A stretch of 25,688 nt of DNA from NCBI GenBank assembly GCA_964356335.1, contig CAYHHI010000046.1, positions 1 to 25,688 of the forward strand. The letters are read 5' to 3'. This document shows positions 1 to 7,764 of the stretch, piece by piece; positions within the stretch are counted from its first letter, which is position 1, and every line of letters starts with the position of its first letter. The notes beneath the pieces are model-generated. The model saw only the letters and a program-made list of their open reading frames with translations. It was not told the origin of the DNA and did no database searches. The stretch is from CAYHHI01 sp964356335 (GTDB lineage Bacteria; Arandabacterota; Arandabacteria; Arandabacterales; Arandabacteraceae). The translations under genes were made by a program, and so were the position numbers.

Positions 1-15
1 CCATGCTTTAAGCCA

Positions 16-27
16 CTCTTCCGATCT
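16..27 (+). other. 12-nt match to Illumina adapter 3' end
   Basis: The bases CTCTTCCGATCT are identical to the last 12 bases shared by Illumina TruSeq adapters, which end GCTCTTCCGATCT. The base before the match (A) and the 15 bases to its left do not match the adapter. It may be residual adapter sequence at an assembly edge, or chance. Confidence 0.4.
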
Positions 28-90
28 CAATAAGTTGCGGAGACCCTCTTCTAGGCCCAGCTGACAGAGTATAAGTTGCCCACAATGAAA

Positions 91-137
91 GCCGGAAGAA
101 TCCCAAGCGAGGCTTGGACCTGCCGGCCTTCTTCTTG
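91..137 (+). terminator. Possible intrinsic terminator of an upstream gene
   Basis: A two-part stem can be drawn. The outer pair is GCCGG (91-95) with CCGGC (122-126). The inner pair is CCAAGC (103-108) with GCTTGG (112-117) around a 3-nt loop. A pyrimidine tail, CTTCTTCTT, follows. The outer and inner stems are separated by unpaired bases, so this is only a weak terminator candidate for a gene left of the window. Confidence 0.3.
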
Positions 138-305
138 AGGACGGTCAGGATCTGGCACGCACTTCGCAAGGGCTCCGGCTTGCGATCCCATCCGAGATAA
201 TGTAGACTGTCATATATCGCGCATGACCATCAGGGCAGGCCTGCGCGTTGCCATCCGGCTGGCGGGCGCGCTCTGGGGTCGAATCCGAGAGATGGAGGTC
301 TGAAG

Positions 306-3056
306 ATGATGGCGATAAGGACATGGTTGGCATTGCTGGCAGGCGGCGCAGCATTGGTTTCCGGGTTCTCATATTCGCAGGCCGAGCCGAGTGTCCTTAT
401 CTCGGAGATGTGTGATCCCCAGAGTAACTACACCACGGATCGCTTCATCGAGATCTATAACACCGGTTTCGCTGCGGTCGACCTAGATGGATGGGCGCTG
501 GTGGCCGTGGGCAACAACACCACCATATTCACCTGGTCACTTTCAGGCTCGATCGCCCCCGGCCAGGCCCTGGTTGCCGGCGATCAGACGACGGTCATGG
601 TCTTCCCGGTCCACTTCCCGGCCGAGGCGTGGTCAAACAGCAACGGGCTCTGGAACGGCAAGGTCGGCGATGGGGCCAAGTTGATCGACTCGAGTGGGGC
701 AGTCGTGGACTATGCGGTGGTCACCGGAACGGCCTTCGAGAATGCCGACTATGTCCGCAACTACGGTGTGACCGCGCCCAACCCTATATACAATCCTTCA
801 GAGTGGACCGCGACCCCTGTGAATCTGGCGACCGATGGCAGTCCTGGCAGTCACAGCACTGTGCAGCCCATCCCGGGACCGACCATATCCAACATTGTCA
901 CCAACCCGGCGCCGCCTGTGGCCGGAACCCCCGTGCACGTCTACGCGGATGTGACCGACTCGCTCTCCATCACCTCGGTCGGCCTTCTCTGGGGGACCGC
1001 GCCTTCTTCACTTGTCAATGAGATTGTCATGTCGGTCTCATCGGGGAGCACATACATGACGGACGCGCCCATACCGGGGCAATCTGCAGGTACGACGGTC
1101 TATTTCAAGGTGAGGGCAGTCAACAATGCGCCGGCAACCAGCCTATCGGCTATGCGCAGTTACTCGCTTCCTTACGAAGTCACGATATATGAAATCCAGG
1201 GGCAAGCACCTGCCTCTCCATATGATGGCAGGGCTGTCATTACTCACGGGGTGGCGACCGCGTGCTACGGCTCCTACTTCGTGATGCAGGACGGCAGCGG
1301 AGCGTGGAATGGCATATGGGTACGAGCTGCGACGGCCGCGCCTGCCATAGGCGATTCGCTTACGGTGAGGGGAACAGTGACTGAAAGCGCCGGCCTGGGT
1401 TACGCTAGCAACACGCTCTTGACGGACGCGCTCATTTTGAGCGATTCCCCGGGAGCGGTCTTGCCTGAGGCTACTGTTATCTCGACCGCTGCGGCATCGT
1501 CCGAGGACTATGAAGGCGTGCTTGTCAAGGTGGAGGGCGCTGTCTGCACCAGCGTCAACGTAGGCTACGGGGAATGGCAGGTGAATGATGGCAGCGGGCC
1601 CGCCCGCGTGGACCACTTGGCTTATCGGTTCACGCCAACGCTAGGCTCATCTTACGACCTAACGTGCCCGATGGCGTATAGGTACGGCAACCGCAAACTT
1701 GAACCGCGCGACGGGGACGACGTCATGTGGGTGAGCGATGCTTCGCCGCCCAGCCTGTTCTACGCGACGGGTTTGAGTGACACGACAGTTCTGGTGACCT
1801 TCTCGGAAGCGGTGGGCGAGATAAGTGCGTCGCGCACGGATCACTATGCCATAGCGGGTCTGAATGTTGAGACCGCACAGGTATACGGAGGCCATCCGGA
1901 CCAAGTTCTCCTGAATGTGTCGGCGATGTCGGCAGGTACATACACCCTTTGGGTAGGCGGTGTGGAGGATCTTTATGGGAACGTGATAGTGGGGGATAGT
2001 CTTGATTTCGGCCTGTTCGACAATGGTGTACCTGCGGGTTACTATGCCGATGCCGAGGCTCTCTTTGGCGGTGAGCTCAAGGCCGTGCTTCACAACATCA
2101 TCAGGAACCACACGGTCTGGAGCTACGATTATGCGTGGACGGCATACCGGACGACCGATGTCAAGCCCAACGGCAAGGTCTGGGACATCTATTCTGATGT
2201 ACCCTGGGGCACATCTTTCTATGAGTACATGTTCGGCCTGGATGAGGGAGGGATCGGTGGGGAGGAGGGCAACGGGTACACGCGCGAGCACGCCTGGCCC
2301 AAAAGCTGGTTTGGGGGAGAGGTGACCCCCATGTACTCGGACTTGTTCATCTTGTATCCATGTGATGCGCACGTCAACGGCAATCGCGGTGTCTATGCTT
2401 ATGGTGAGGTAGGCTTACCGGATTGGACCTCACTCAACGGTAGCAAGCGTGGCCCATCCTCCTATCCGGGGTACATAGGTACCGTCTTCGAACCCATCGA
2501 CGAGTACAAGGGTGACCTGGCGCGCGCCTACTTCTACATGTCCACGCGGTACTCCACGGAAGACGCTGGCTGGCCGGGTGGGCCTATGACCGACGGGGCT
2601 GGGCTCAAATCGTGGGCGGTCAACATGCTGCTCGAGTGGCACGCGCAGGACCCGGTGAGCGAGAAGGAAATCCGTCGCAATGGCGCGATCTACGCTTTGC
2701 AGCACAATCGCAATCCCTTCGTAGATCGGCCCGAATTCGCTGTTCGAGTATTCGATGCCGCTGCTGGAGTCGCAGGCGGGCAGCCCGGCAAGATCTTGGC
2801 AGGGTTGGGCCCGATATATCCCAATCCGCCGGGCTCGACGGCGAGGCTTCGCTATTCTGTGCCGGAGGCCGGTCGCGTCACAATTGCTCTTTACAGCGTC
2901 CAGGGCAGGAAGGTCGCCACGCTGGTGGATGCCATCAAATCACCGGGGGAGTATCAGCTTGAGTTAAGCACGGGCGGCCTCGCCGTGGGGGTGTACTTCT
3001 GCAAGTTTGAGGCTGGGGGCTGTGCCGACACGCACAAGCTGGTCGTACTAAAATAA
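306..3056 (+). CDS. Secreted endonuclease I with lamin-tail, OB-like and C-terminal sorting domains
   Basis: This 916-residue protein is predicted to be an extracellular, non-specific DNA/RNA-cutting enzyme. A signal peptide (residues 1-26, ending SQA) is followed by a lamin-tail-like domain (about 28-155; VLISEMCDP, RFIEIYNTG and the DLDGWAL pattern). Next comes an OB-fold-like region (about 290-420; YFVMQDGSG, GDSLTVRGTV). The endonuclease I (EndA/Vvn, Pfam Endonuclease_1) domain spans about 575-815. In it REHAWPKS carries the general-base His662 with the preceding Glu, and HVNGNRG supplies the Asn expected to bind the metal in this beta-beta-alpha-metal fold. Residues about 835-916 form a FlgD/type IX-like sorting domain (SVQGRKVATLV, GVYFCKF). 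The start is set by GGAGG at 294-298, 7 nt upstream of ATG. The nuclease family assignment is firm from motifs; export through a type IX-like system is inference. Confidence 0.9.
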   Translation: MMAIRTWLALLAGGAALVSGFSYSQAEPSVLISEMCDPQSNYTTDRFIEIYNTGFAAVDLDGWALVAVGNNTTIFTWSLSGSIAPGQALVAGDQTTVMVFPVHFPAEAWSNSNGLWNGKVGDGAKLIDSSGAVVDYAVVTGTAFENADYVRNYGVTAPNPIYNPSEWTATPVNLATDGSPGSHSTVQPIPGPTISNIVTNPAPPVAGTPVHVYADVTDSLSITSVGLLWGTAPSSLVNEIVMSVSSGSTYMTDAPIPGQSAGTTVYFKVRAVNNAPATSLSAMRSYSLPYEVTIYEIQGQAPASPYDGRAVITHGVATACYGSYFVMQDGSGAWNGIWVRAATAAPAIGDSLTVRGTVTESAGLGYASNTLLTDALILSDSPGAVLPEATVISTAAASSEDYEGVLVKVEGAVCTSVNVGYGEWQVNDGSGPARVDHLAYRFTPTLGSSYDLTCPMAYRYGNRKLEPRDGDDVMWVSDASPPSLFYATGLSDTTVLVTFSEAVGEISASRTDHYAIAGLNVETAQVYGGHPDQVLLNVSAMSAGTYTLWVGGVEDLYGNVIVGDSLDFGLFDNGVPAGYYADAEALFGGELKAVLHNIIRNHTVWSYDYAWTAYRTTDVKPNGKVWDIYSDVPWGTSFYEYMFGLDEGGIGGEEGNGYTREHAWPKSWFGGEVTPMYSDLFILYPCDAHVNGNRGVYAYGEVGLPDWTSLNGSKRGPSSYPGYIGTVFEPIDEYKGDLARAYFYMSTRYSTEDAGWPGGPMTDGAGLKSWAVNMLLEWHAQDPVSEKEIRRNGAIYALQHNRNPFVDRPEFAVRVFDAAAGVAGGQPGKILAGLGPIYPNPPGSTARLRYSVPEAGRVTIALYSVQGRKVATLVDAIKSPGEYQLELSTGGLAVGVYFCKFEAGGCADTHKLVVLK

Positions 3057-3101
3057 CCGAATTCTCGAGCCAATCCAAATCTTCCTTCTTTGCCCCGACT
3101 C

Positions 3102-3135
3102 ACGGGCTCTGTATTCAGGGGCCCCGTTATTTAGG
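3102..3135 (+). terminator. Intrinsic terminator after the endonuclease gene
   Basis: ACGGG (3102-3106) pairs with CCCGT (3123-3127). The stem continues past one bulged C (CTCT against GGGG, with G-U pairs) to a loop around GTATTCA. A U-rich TTATTT tail follows. It lies 46 nt after the stop codon and ahead of the arsenic-module promoter. Confidence 0.5.
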
Positions 3136-3165
3136 TTGGGACAACGGGCTATGCCTAATTTCTTG

Positions 3166-3195
3166 TTGACTTAGAAGCCGTCAGCCAGTTATACT
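3166..3195 (+). promoter_or_regulatory. Sigma70-type promoter of the arsenic module
   Basis: TTGACT (3166-3171) and TATACT (3190-3195) are separated by 18 nt; each matches 5 of 6 consensus bases. Transcription would begin near 3202, giving a leader of about 135 nt before the first gene at 3338. The same promoter could serve all five genes through 7764, because no good internal terminator is visible. Confidence 0.6.
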
Positions 3196-3212
3196 TCGGT
3201 AAGTGACGAAGT
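3193..3212. promoter_or_regulatory. Candidate ArsR operator dyad
   Basis: ACTTCG (3193-3198) and CGAAGT (3207-3212) are perfect inverted repeats 8 nt apart. They overlap the last bases of the -10 box and the predicted start site. A dyad here fits repression by the ArsR protein encoded at 6182-6634. That it is the actual operator is inference; no second copy of the dyad was found in the window. Confidence 0.35.
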
Positions 3213-3337
3213 GAGGAGTCGGGTCTGCTAAAGGGATATGAGAAAAGCGGGGAGGGAACCGTAGGTGTCTGGGAGGATCATGGCGCGGGTCAGAGGTCGA
3301 GCGATTGGGCGATGGCAAGCCTGAGGAGGTTGCAGTG

Positions 3338-4198
3338 ATGAAGAAGGTTGTTGTGATGGCAGTGGCTGTGGCATTCGGTTTGGCCCTTGCAGGGGGAGCC
3401 ACAGAGGCGAAGGAGAAACAAGCATCGAAGGGAATGGCTGCGGTCGAACACGCGGCGAAGGCCAAGAAATACCTTTTCATGTTCTTCTATAGCGATGATG
3501 GCGAGCAGACTGCATCGATGAGGAAGATCTTCACCGATGCCGTGGACAAGATCTCTAAGAGGGCGGAGCAGGTGAAGATAGACGTCACTGATCCGGCAGA
3601 AGCGAAGATAATCGACAAGTACAGTGTCAGGGGTGCTCCCATGCCGCTTGTTCTCGCAATCGCCCCAAACGGGGCCATCACCGGCGGCTTCGCCGCGCCC
3701 TTCGAGGAGAAACAGATCCTTGATGCATTTGCGACCCCGTGCACTCAGGCATCGCTCAAGGCTCTCCAGGAGCGCAAGGTGGTCCTCCTGTGCGTTCAGA
3801 ACGGGAACACCAAGTTAAATGGCGATGCAATGAAGGGTGTTAACGAGTTCAAGGCAGATCCCGCCTATGCGACATCTACCGAGATCATCACAGTGGACCC
3901 ATCCGATCCTACGGAATCGAAACTTCTTGAGACCCTCGCGATTGACCCCAAGATCGATCAGGCAATGACTGTCTGTCTTGTTCCGCCCGGGCAAGCAGCG
4001 GCCAAGTTGACCGGGGCAACCACCAAGGAGATGATTGCCAACTCCCTCAAGGGTGGGGGCGGTGGCTGCTGCCCTGGGGGCGCAAAAAGTGGAGCGACAA
4101 GCTGCGGGCCGACGCCCAGCGGTCAGGCGGCCGCGAAACCTGGGGGGACATCAAGCCCCAGCAACCCTGGTGGCACAAAGCCAGGCACGGGCAAATAA
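3338..4198 (+). CDS. Secreted tandem thioredoxin-fold protein with Cys-rich tail
   Basis: This predicted periplasmic protein has 286 residues. The ATG at 3338 is chosen over the upstream TTG at 3305 because GAGGAGGT (3323-3330) lies 7 nt before it and a signal peptide follows directly (MKKVVVMAVAV..., cleavage near residue 24). Residues about 40-132 look like a thioredoxin fold (YLFMFFYSDDGEQ, then GAPMPLVLAIAPNG at the cis-proline strand), but SDDGEQ stands where CxxC would be, so redox catalysis is unlikely there. Residues about 140-235 look like a second diverged copy. A Gly/Pro/Ser-rich tail contains Cys244-Cys245 (GGGGCCPGG) and Cys256 (SCGPTP). It is the first gene of an apparent operon with an ABC transporter, ArsR and Acr3, 17 nt before the permease. 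A soft-metal or arsenite-binding role is inference; the exact family was not recognised. Confidence 0.75.
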   Translation: MKKVVVMAVAVAFGLALAGGATEAKEKQASKGMAAVEHAAKAKKYLFMFFYSDDGEQTASMRKIFTDAVDKISKRAEQVKIDVTDPAEAKIIDKYSVRGAPMPLVLAIAPNGAITGGFAAPFEEKQILDAFATPCTQASLKALQERKVVLLCVQNGNTKLNGDAMKGVNEFKADPAYATSTEIITVDPSDPTESKLLETLAIDPKIDQAMTVCLVPPGQAAAKLTGATTKEMIANSLKGGGGGCCPGGAKSGATSCGPTPSGQAAAKPGGTSSPSNPGGTKPGTGK

Positions 4199-4215
4199 GG
4201 GCTGAGAGGACGTCA

Positions 4216-5472
4216 ATGCACCTAAGAACCTTGGTATGGCGCGAATTCTTTGAACGCAAGAACCAGCTGGTCACGGGTTTCTTGGCGGTACTGCTCGGCA
4301 TCACCGTTATTGTGTCCATCAAGAACATCACCTTCTACTCGGAGAAGGCAGTGGCGAGGGAACTGGATGCTCTGGGTGCGAATATCCTGATACTGCCGAA
4401 GTCGGCTTCACTTCAAGACTATTACAGCGCGGACCTTCAAGACGAAGAGTTCCCGGAGGAGTACGTCACGCGGCTCACCATGTCCGATATCCAGGGACTT
4501 GATAATCTGTCTCCGAAGCTGTCGATCCCCGTGCAGCTGGGAGAAAGGAGTTTCACGCTGACCGGGATATTGCCTAAGAACGAGTTCCAGGCGAAGGCCG
4601 CCTGGATGGGTGCCGGCATATTCGCAAGGCCTCAAGGGTGTGGAACTGTTGGCGAGCCTGCCGGTCAGACTAATCCTCCGACCCAGAGTAGTGCTGCGGC
4701 TCAAGATCAGCCCCAACCGAGGGAGACGCTCGTTCGGCGCAAAGTGATCGAAACCCTCGACAGCACCCAGGTACTGATCGGAGCCGAAGTGGCAGCTTCG
4801 CTGGCAATCAAAGACGGGGATAGGATCGATATCCTCGGGACGCAGTTCACCGTGATCGGGGTCCTCCCGCAAACGGGGACCATAGATGACTCCCGCATAT
4901 TTGCGCACTTGCATACGGTCCAGCAACTCACCGGGAAGGGTTCGGTGATTCACGCCATCGAGGTTGTGGGTTGCTGTAACCAGATATCTCGCGGACTTGT
5001 GCAGAAGATCAACCGACTTCTGCCTGAGGCGAAGGTAGTCACTATAACCCAGATCGTTGATACCCAGATCAAGACTAACCGGATGATGTCCCGTTTGTCC
5101 TTGATATTCCTGGGTATTATAGTCCTGGTCGGCGTGGCTAGTATCGCGAACTATATGTATGCGAACGTATTCGAGCGGCGGCGCGAGATAGGGACCCTGA
5201 TGGCCCTTGGCGCTACTTCCTCATTTGTTTTGCGAGTTTTCCTCGTCAAGGCGCTTTTGCTTGGACTCGCCGGGGGGATCGCGGGCTATTTCCTGGGTAC
5301 CTTGCTCTCGGTCATCCTCGGGCCCAGGATTGCAGGCGTACCAGTGTTTCCCAGGCTTGTGCTTCTCGCTTGGGCGGTCGGGATCTCCGTGGCCATAGCC
5401 TTGGCAGCTTCCTATTTCCCTGCGCGCCGCGCCTCACGCCTCGACCCATTCACCACGCTCCAGGAGGTCTGA
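4216..5472 (+). CDS. MacB/FtsX-type ABC transporter permease
   Basis: This is the inner-membrane subunit of an ABC system of the MacB/LolC/FtsX type, 418 residues. One membrane segment lies at about 18-38, followed by a large periplasmic domain (about 40-290) and three C-terminal segments (about 295-317, 340-368 and 381-402). ERRREIGTLMALGAT (about 320-334), just after the second segment, is the conserved FtsX-domain motif. The periplasmic domain carries Cys142 (in GCG) next to a Gln/Pro/Ser-rich insertion (about 143-170), and an adjacent pair Cys253-Cys254 (VVGCCNQIS). GAGAGGA (4204-4210) precedes ATG by 5 nt. The ATPase begins 3 nt after its stop. Family members usually transmit mechanical force to periplasmic partners rather than pump ions across the inner membrane, so a link to arsenic or thiols is inferred from context and cysteines. 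Confidence 0.85.
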   Translation: MHLRTLVWREFFERKNQLVTGFLAVLLGITVIVSIKNITFYSEKAVARELDALGANILILPKSASLQDYYSADLQDEEFPEEYVTRLTMSDIQGLDNLSPKLSIPVQLGERSFTLTGILPKNEFQAKAAWMGAGIFARPQGCGTVGEPAGQTNPPTQSSAAAQDQPQPRETLVRRKVIETLDSTQVLIGAEVAASLAIKDGDRIDILGTQFTVIGVLPQTGTIDDSRIFAHLHTVQQLTGKGSVIHAIEVVGCCNQISRGLVQKINRLLPEAKVVTITQIVDTQIKTNRMMSRLSLIFLGIIVLVGVASIANYMYANVFERRREIGTLMALGATSSFVLRVFLVKALLLGLAGGIAGYFLGTLLSVILGPRIAGVPVFPRLVLLAWAVGISVAIALAASYFPARRASRLDPFTTLQEV

Positions 5473-5478
5473 GCATTG
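5462..5478 (+). promoter_or_regulatory. Shine-Dalgarno site that selects a TTG start
   Basis: AGGAGGT (5462-5468), inside the last codons of the permease gene, is 7 nt upstream of TTG at 5476 but 16 nt upstream of the next in-frame ATG at 5485. The spacing favours TTG as the start of the ATPase. Confidence 0.6.
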
Positions 5479-6153
5479 CTAAGAATGGAAGCCCTCAGCA
5501 AGCATTACAATCACCGAGGCCAGCTCGTTAAGGCCCTTGATGGTGTGGATTTGGACGTGGCGAAGGGCGAATTCGTCTCCATCGTCGGCCCCAGTGGCAG
5601 CGGCAAGAGCACGTTTCTTCTTGCGCTGGGAGGGATGCTCACACCCTCAAGCGGCTGCGTCTGGCTTAACGGCCAGTCACTTTATGACCTGGCGCCAGAC
5701 GAAAGAGCGCGAACACGAAGACAGAAGATAGGTTTTGTGTTCCAGACCTTCAACCTGGTGCCCTATCTCACGGCCATGGAGAATGTGCAGGTTCCGCTCA
5801 TGTTGGCTCGGACGGAGGAGAGCTCTCAGCAACGGGTGGCTGCCTCTCTGCTCGAGCGGATGGGCCTTGCGGATAGGCTCCATCACAAGCCCTCTGAGCT
5901 GAGCGTAGGCCAGCAGCAGCGGGTGGCGCTGGCCCGGATGCTTGCCAATGATCCCGAGATCGTTCTTGCTGATGAGCCGACCGGCAGCCTGGATCCGGAC
6001 ACGACCCAGCAGATTACGGAGTTCCTTGCAGGGCTCAATACAGAGGGCAAGACCATAGTTATGGTGACGCACAATCAAGATTCTGCCGCGCGGGCCCAGA
6101 GAATTTTGTGGCTGGTTGAGGGCAAGATATACGCTGAAAAGCCCAAGAGATGA
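5476..6153 (+). CDS. ABC transporter ATP-binding protein (MacB/LolD type)
   Basis: This 225-residue cytoplasmic ATPase powers the adjoining permease. All ABC motifs are visible: Walker A GPSGSGKST (38-46), Q-loop FQTFNL with Gln90, signature LSVGQQQR (142-149), Walker B IVLADEP (162-168) followed by the D-loop GSLD, and the H-loop His199 in VTHN. The signature reads LSVGQ rather than LSGGQ, a tolerated variant. The gene starts 3 nt after the permease stop and its ribosome site lies inside that gene, so the two are probably translationally coupled. The length is normal for the LolD/MacB ATPase family. The transported or sensed ligand is unknown. Confidence 0.92.
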   Translation: MLRMEALSKHYNHRGQLVKALDGVDLDVAKGEFVSIVGPSGSGKSTFLLALGGMLTPSSGCVWLNGQSLYDLAPDERARTRRQKIGFVFQTFNLVPYLTAMENVQVPLMLARTEESSQQRVAASLLERMGLADRLHHKPSELSVGQQQRVALARMLANDPEIVLADEPTGSLDPDTTQQITEFLAGLNTEGKTIVMVTHNQDSAARAQRILWLVEGKIYAEKPKR

Positions 6154-6181
6154 GTATGCCGAAAGCCGGGGGGCTAGTATC

Positions 6182-6634
6182 ATGGCGGGCGATAATCTAG
6201 GCTGCACGACAAAGACTGCGGCTGGAAACAAAGGCTCAATCGCCGGATTGAAACGCGTACACAGTGGAGATATGAACGAACTAGTGGCTATGGCCAAGGC
6301 TCTTTCCGATGAGAACCGCGTTCGGATCCTTATGTTCCTTAGGGACGGCGAGCTTTGTGTGTGTCAGATAATCGAGATGCTCGGGTTGGCACCGTCCACT
6401 ATCTCAGAGCACATGGCGGTGCTCCACCGGGCGGGACTGGTTTCGGCTCGCAAAGAAGGTCGCTGGATCTTTTACAGACTTGCAGACCGTAAGACTCCCG
6501 GCGCAGCCGGGAAGGCAATCGCTTGGGCCGAGCATTTGCTGGCAGAGGACAGGGTGGTCCGCAACGATATAAAGCGGCTCAAGATGGTTAAGCGGATCCC
6601 GGTCAGGGAACTCTGCAAGTGTTACGGAGCCTGA
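6182..6634 (+). CDS. arsR: ArsR-family metalloid-responsive repressor
   Basis: This is an ArsR/SmtB winged-helix repressor, 150 residues from ATG 6182. The core begins at Met31 (MNELVAMAKALSDENR) and runs through the DNA-recognition helix (STISEHMAVLHRAGLV) and the wing (KEGRWIFYRL). ELCVCQII contains Cys59 and Cys61, matching the ELCVC arsenite-binding motif of classical ArsR proteins. The C-terminus adds a second pair, Cys145 and Cys147 (ELCKCYGA), and Cys8 sits in the N-terminal extension. The start is uncertain: 6182 has a weak GGGGGG site 8 nt upstream. ATG 6272 would give a more typical 120-residue protein, but its GGAGA lies only 1 nt away. It probably represses its own operon from the dyad at 3193-3212 and releases DNA on binding As(III) or Sb(III). 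Confidence 0.88.
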   Translation: MAGDNLGCTTKTAAGNKGSIAGLKRVHSGDMNELVAMAKALSDENRVRILMFLRDGELCVCQIIEMLGLAPSTISEHMAVLHRAGLVSARKEGRWIFYRLADRKTPGAAGKAIAWAEHLLAEDRVVRNDIKRLKMVKRIPVRELCKCYGA

Positions 6635-6690
6635 GGGGCATTTCCCACCTGGCGCCAGATGCTTCCGGGCTAGAAGAAGGACCCAAACCG

Positions 6691-7764
6691 ATGAGTGCGA
6701 CAGCGGAGATTTCGATCGCAAGGCGGCTTTCTTTCCTGGACCGATTCCTGACGCTGTGGATCTTCCTCGCCATGATTGTCGGTGTCGGCGCCGGGTACCG
6801 CTTCCCGGGCGTCGTGCCATTTGTCAACAAGTTCAGCGTAGGCACGACATCGATACCGATCGCGATCGGGCTCATCCTCATGATGTATCCGCCCCTGGCG
6901 AAGGTGCGCTACGAGGAGATGGGGCGGGTCTTCAGGAACTTCAAGGTGCTCGGGCTATCACTCATTCAGAACTGGATCGTGGGGCCGATCCTTATGTTCG
7001 CTCTCGCTGTACTCTTCCTCCACGACAGGCCCGAATATATGGTTGGACTTATCATGATTGGGCTGGCACGCTGCATCGCCATGGTGATCGTGTGGAACGA
7101 CCTTGCCCGGGGCGACACCGAGTACTGCGCGGGCCTGGTGGCCCTGAACTCCGTCTTCCAAGTCATCTTCTATTCGGTCTATGCCTACGTGTTCATCACC
7201 GTGCTGCCGACCTGGTTTGGTTTGAAGGGTGTTGCCGTCCATGTCACTATTGCCCAGATCGCTAAGAGCGTATTCATTTACCTCGGCATCCCATTCATCG
7301 CCGGGGTGGTGACGCGGTTTGCACTGATCCGGGCGAAGGGCAGGCAGTGGTACCACGAGAAATTCATCCCGAAGATCAGCCCGATCACGCTTGTAGCCCT
7401 GCTCTTCACAATCATTGTGATGTTTTCCCTCAAGGGGGAGTACATCGTCCAACTGCCCCTCGACGTGGTGCGTATCGCAATCCCCCTTCTCATCTACTTT
7501 GTGCTCATGTTCTTCATCTCGTTCTTCATGAGCAAGAAGGTGGGAGCGACCTACGGCCAGGCGACAACGCTCTCCTTCACGGCAGCATCCAACAACTTCG
7601 AGCTGGCCATCGCTGTGGCGATCGCAACCTTCGGCATCAATCACGGTGGAGCATTCGCGGCAGTGATCGGTCCCCTGGTGGAAGTGCCGGTCTTGATAGG
7701 GCTCGTAAACGTTGCCTTGTGGCTTGGCCGGAAGTACTACAGGCTGAGCCAGCCGGAACCGTAA
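6691..7764 (+). CDS. acr3: Acr3-family arsenite efflux permease
   Basis: This is an inner-membrane arsenite/antimonite extrusion carrier of 357 residues with about ten membrane segments. The hallmark ARCIAMVIVWNDLARGD holds Cys128, and SNNFELAIA holds Glu304. These match the Cys and Glu shown to be essential in studied Acr3 proteins (Cys129 and Glu305 in the Corynebacterium glutamicum protein, from memory). The ATG at 6691 is chosen because AAGGA (6677-6681) lies 9 nt upstream; an earlier in-frame start at 6619 would overlap arsR and add a non-hydrophobic leader. It is the last gene of the module, 56 nt after arsR. The family call is firm. Confidence 0.93.
   Translation: MSATAEISIARRLSFLDRFLTLWIFLAMIVGVGAGYRFPGVVPFVNKFSVGTTSIPIAIGLILMMYPPLAKVRYEEMGRVFRNFKVLGLSLIQNWIVGPILMFALAVLFLHDRPEYMVGLIMIGLARCIAMVIVWNDLARGDTEYCAGLVALNSVFQVIFYSVYAYVFITVLPTWFGLKGVAVHVTIAQIAKSVFIYLGIPFIAGVVTRFALIRAKGRQWYHEKFIPKISPITLVALLFTIIVMFSLKGEYIVQLPLDVVRIAIPLLIYFVLMFFISFFMSKKVGATYGQATTLSFTAASNNFELAIAVAIATFGINHGGAFAAVIGPLVEVPVLIGLVNVALWLGRKYYRLSQPEP

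Larger units (their letters stand above)
1..305. other. Gene-free left edge
   Basis: I see no convincing coding region here. The only open frame is a low-complexity antisense one that overlaps the start of the nuclease gene. The stretch contains an adapter-like 12-mer at 16-27, a possible terminator hairpin at 91-137, and the ribosome site GGAGG at 294-298 for the downstream gene. I found no good -35/-10 pair for that gene. Confidence 0.5.

Noticed and set aside
3305..3337. TTG start for the thioredoxin-fold protein
   Set aside because: The strong GAGGAGGT is positioned for ATG 3338, and the signal peptide begins there.
5677..6297. Long antisense frame opposite the ABC ATPase
   Set aside because: It is a mirror of a firmly identified gene, and its translation has no recognisable motif.
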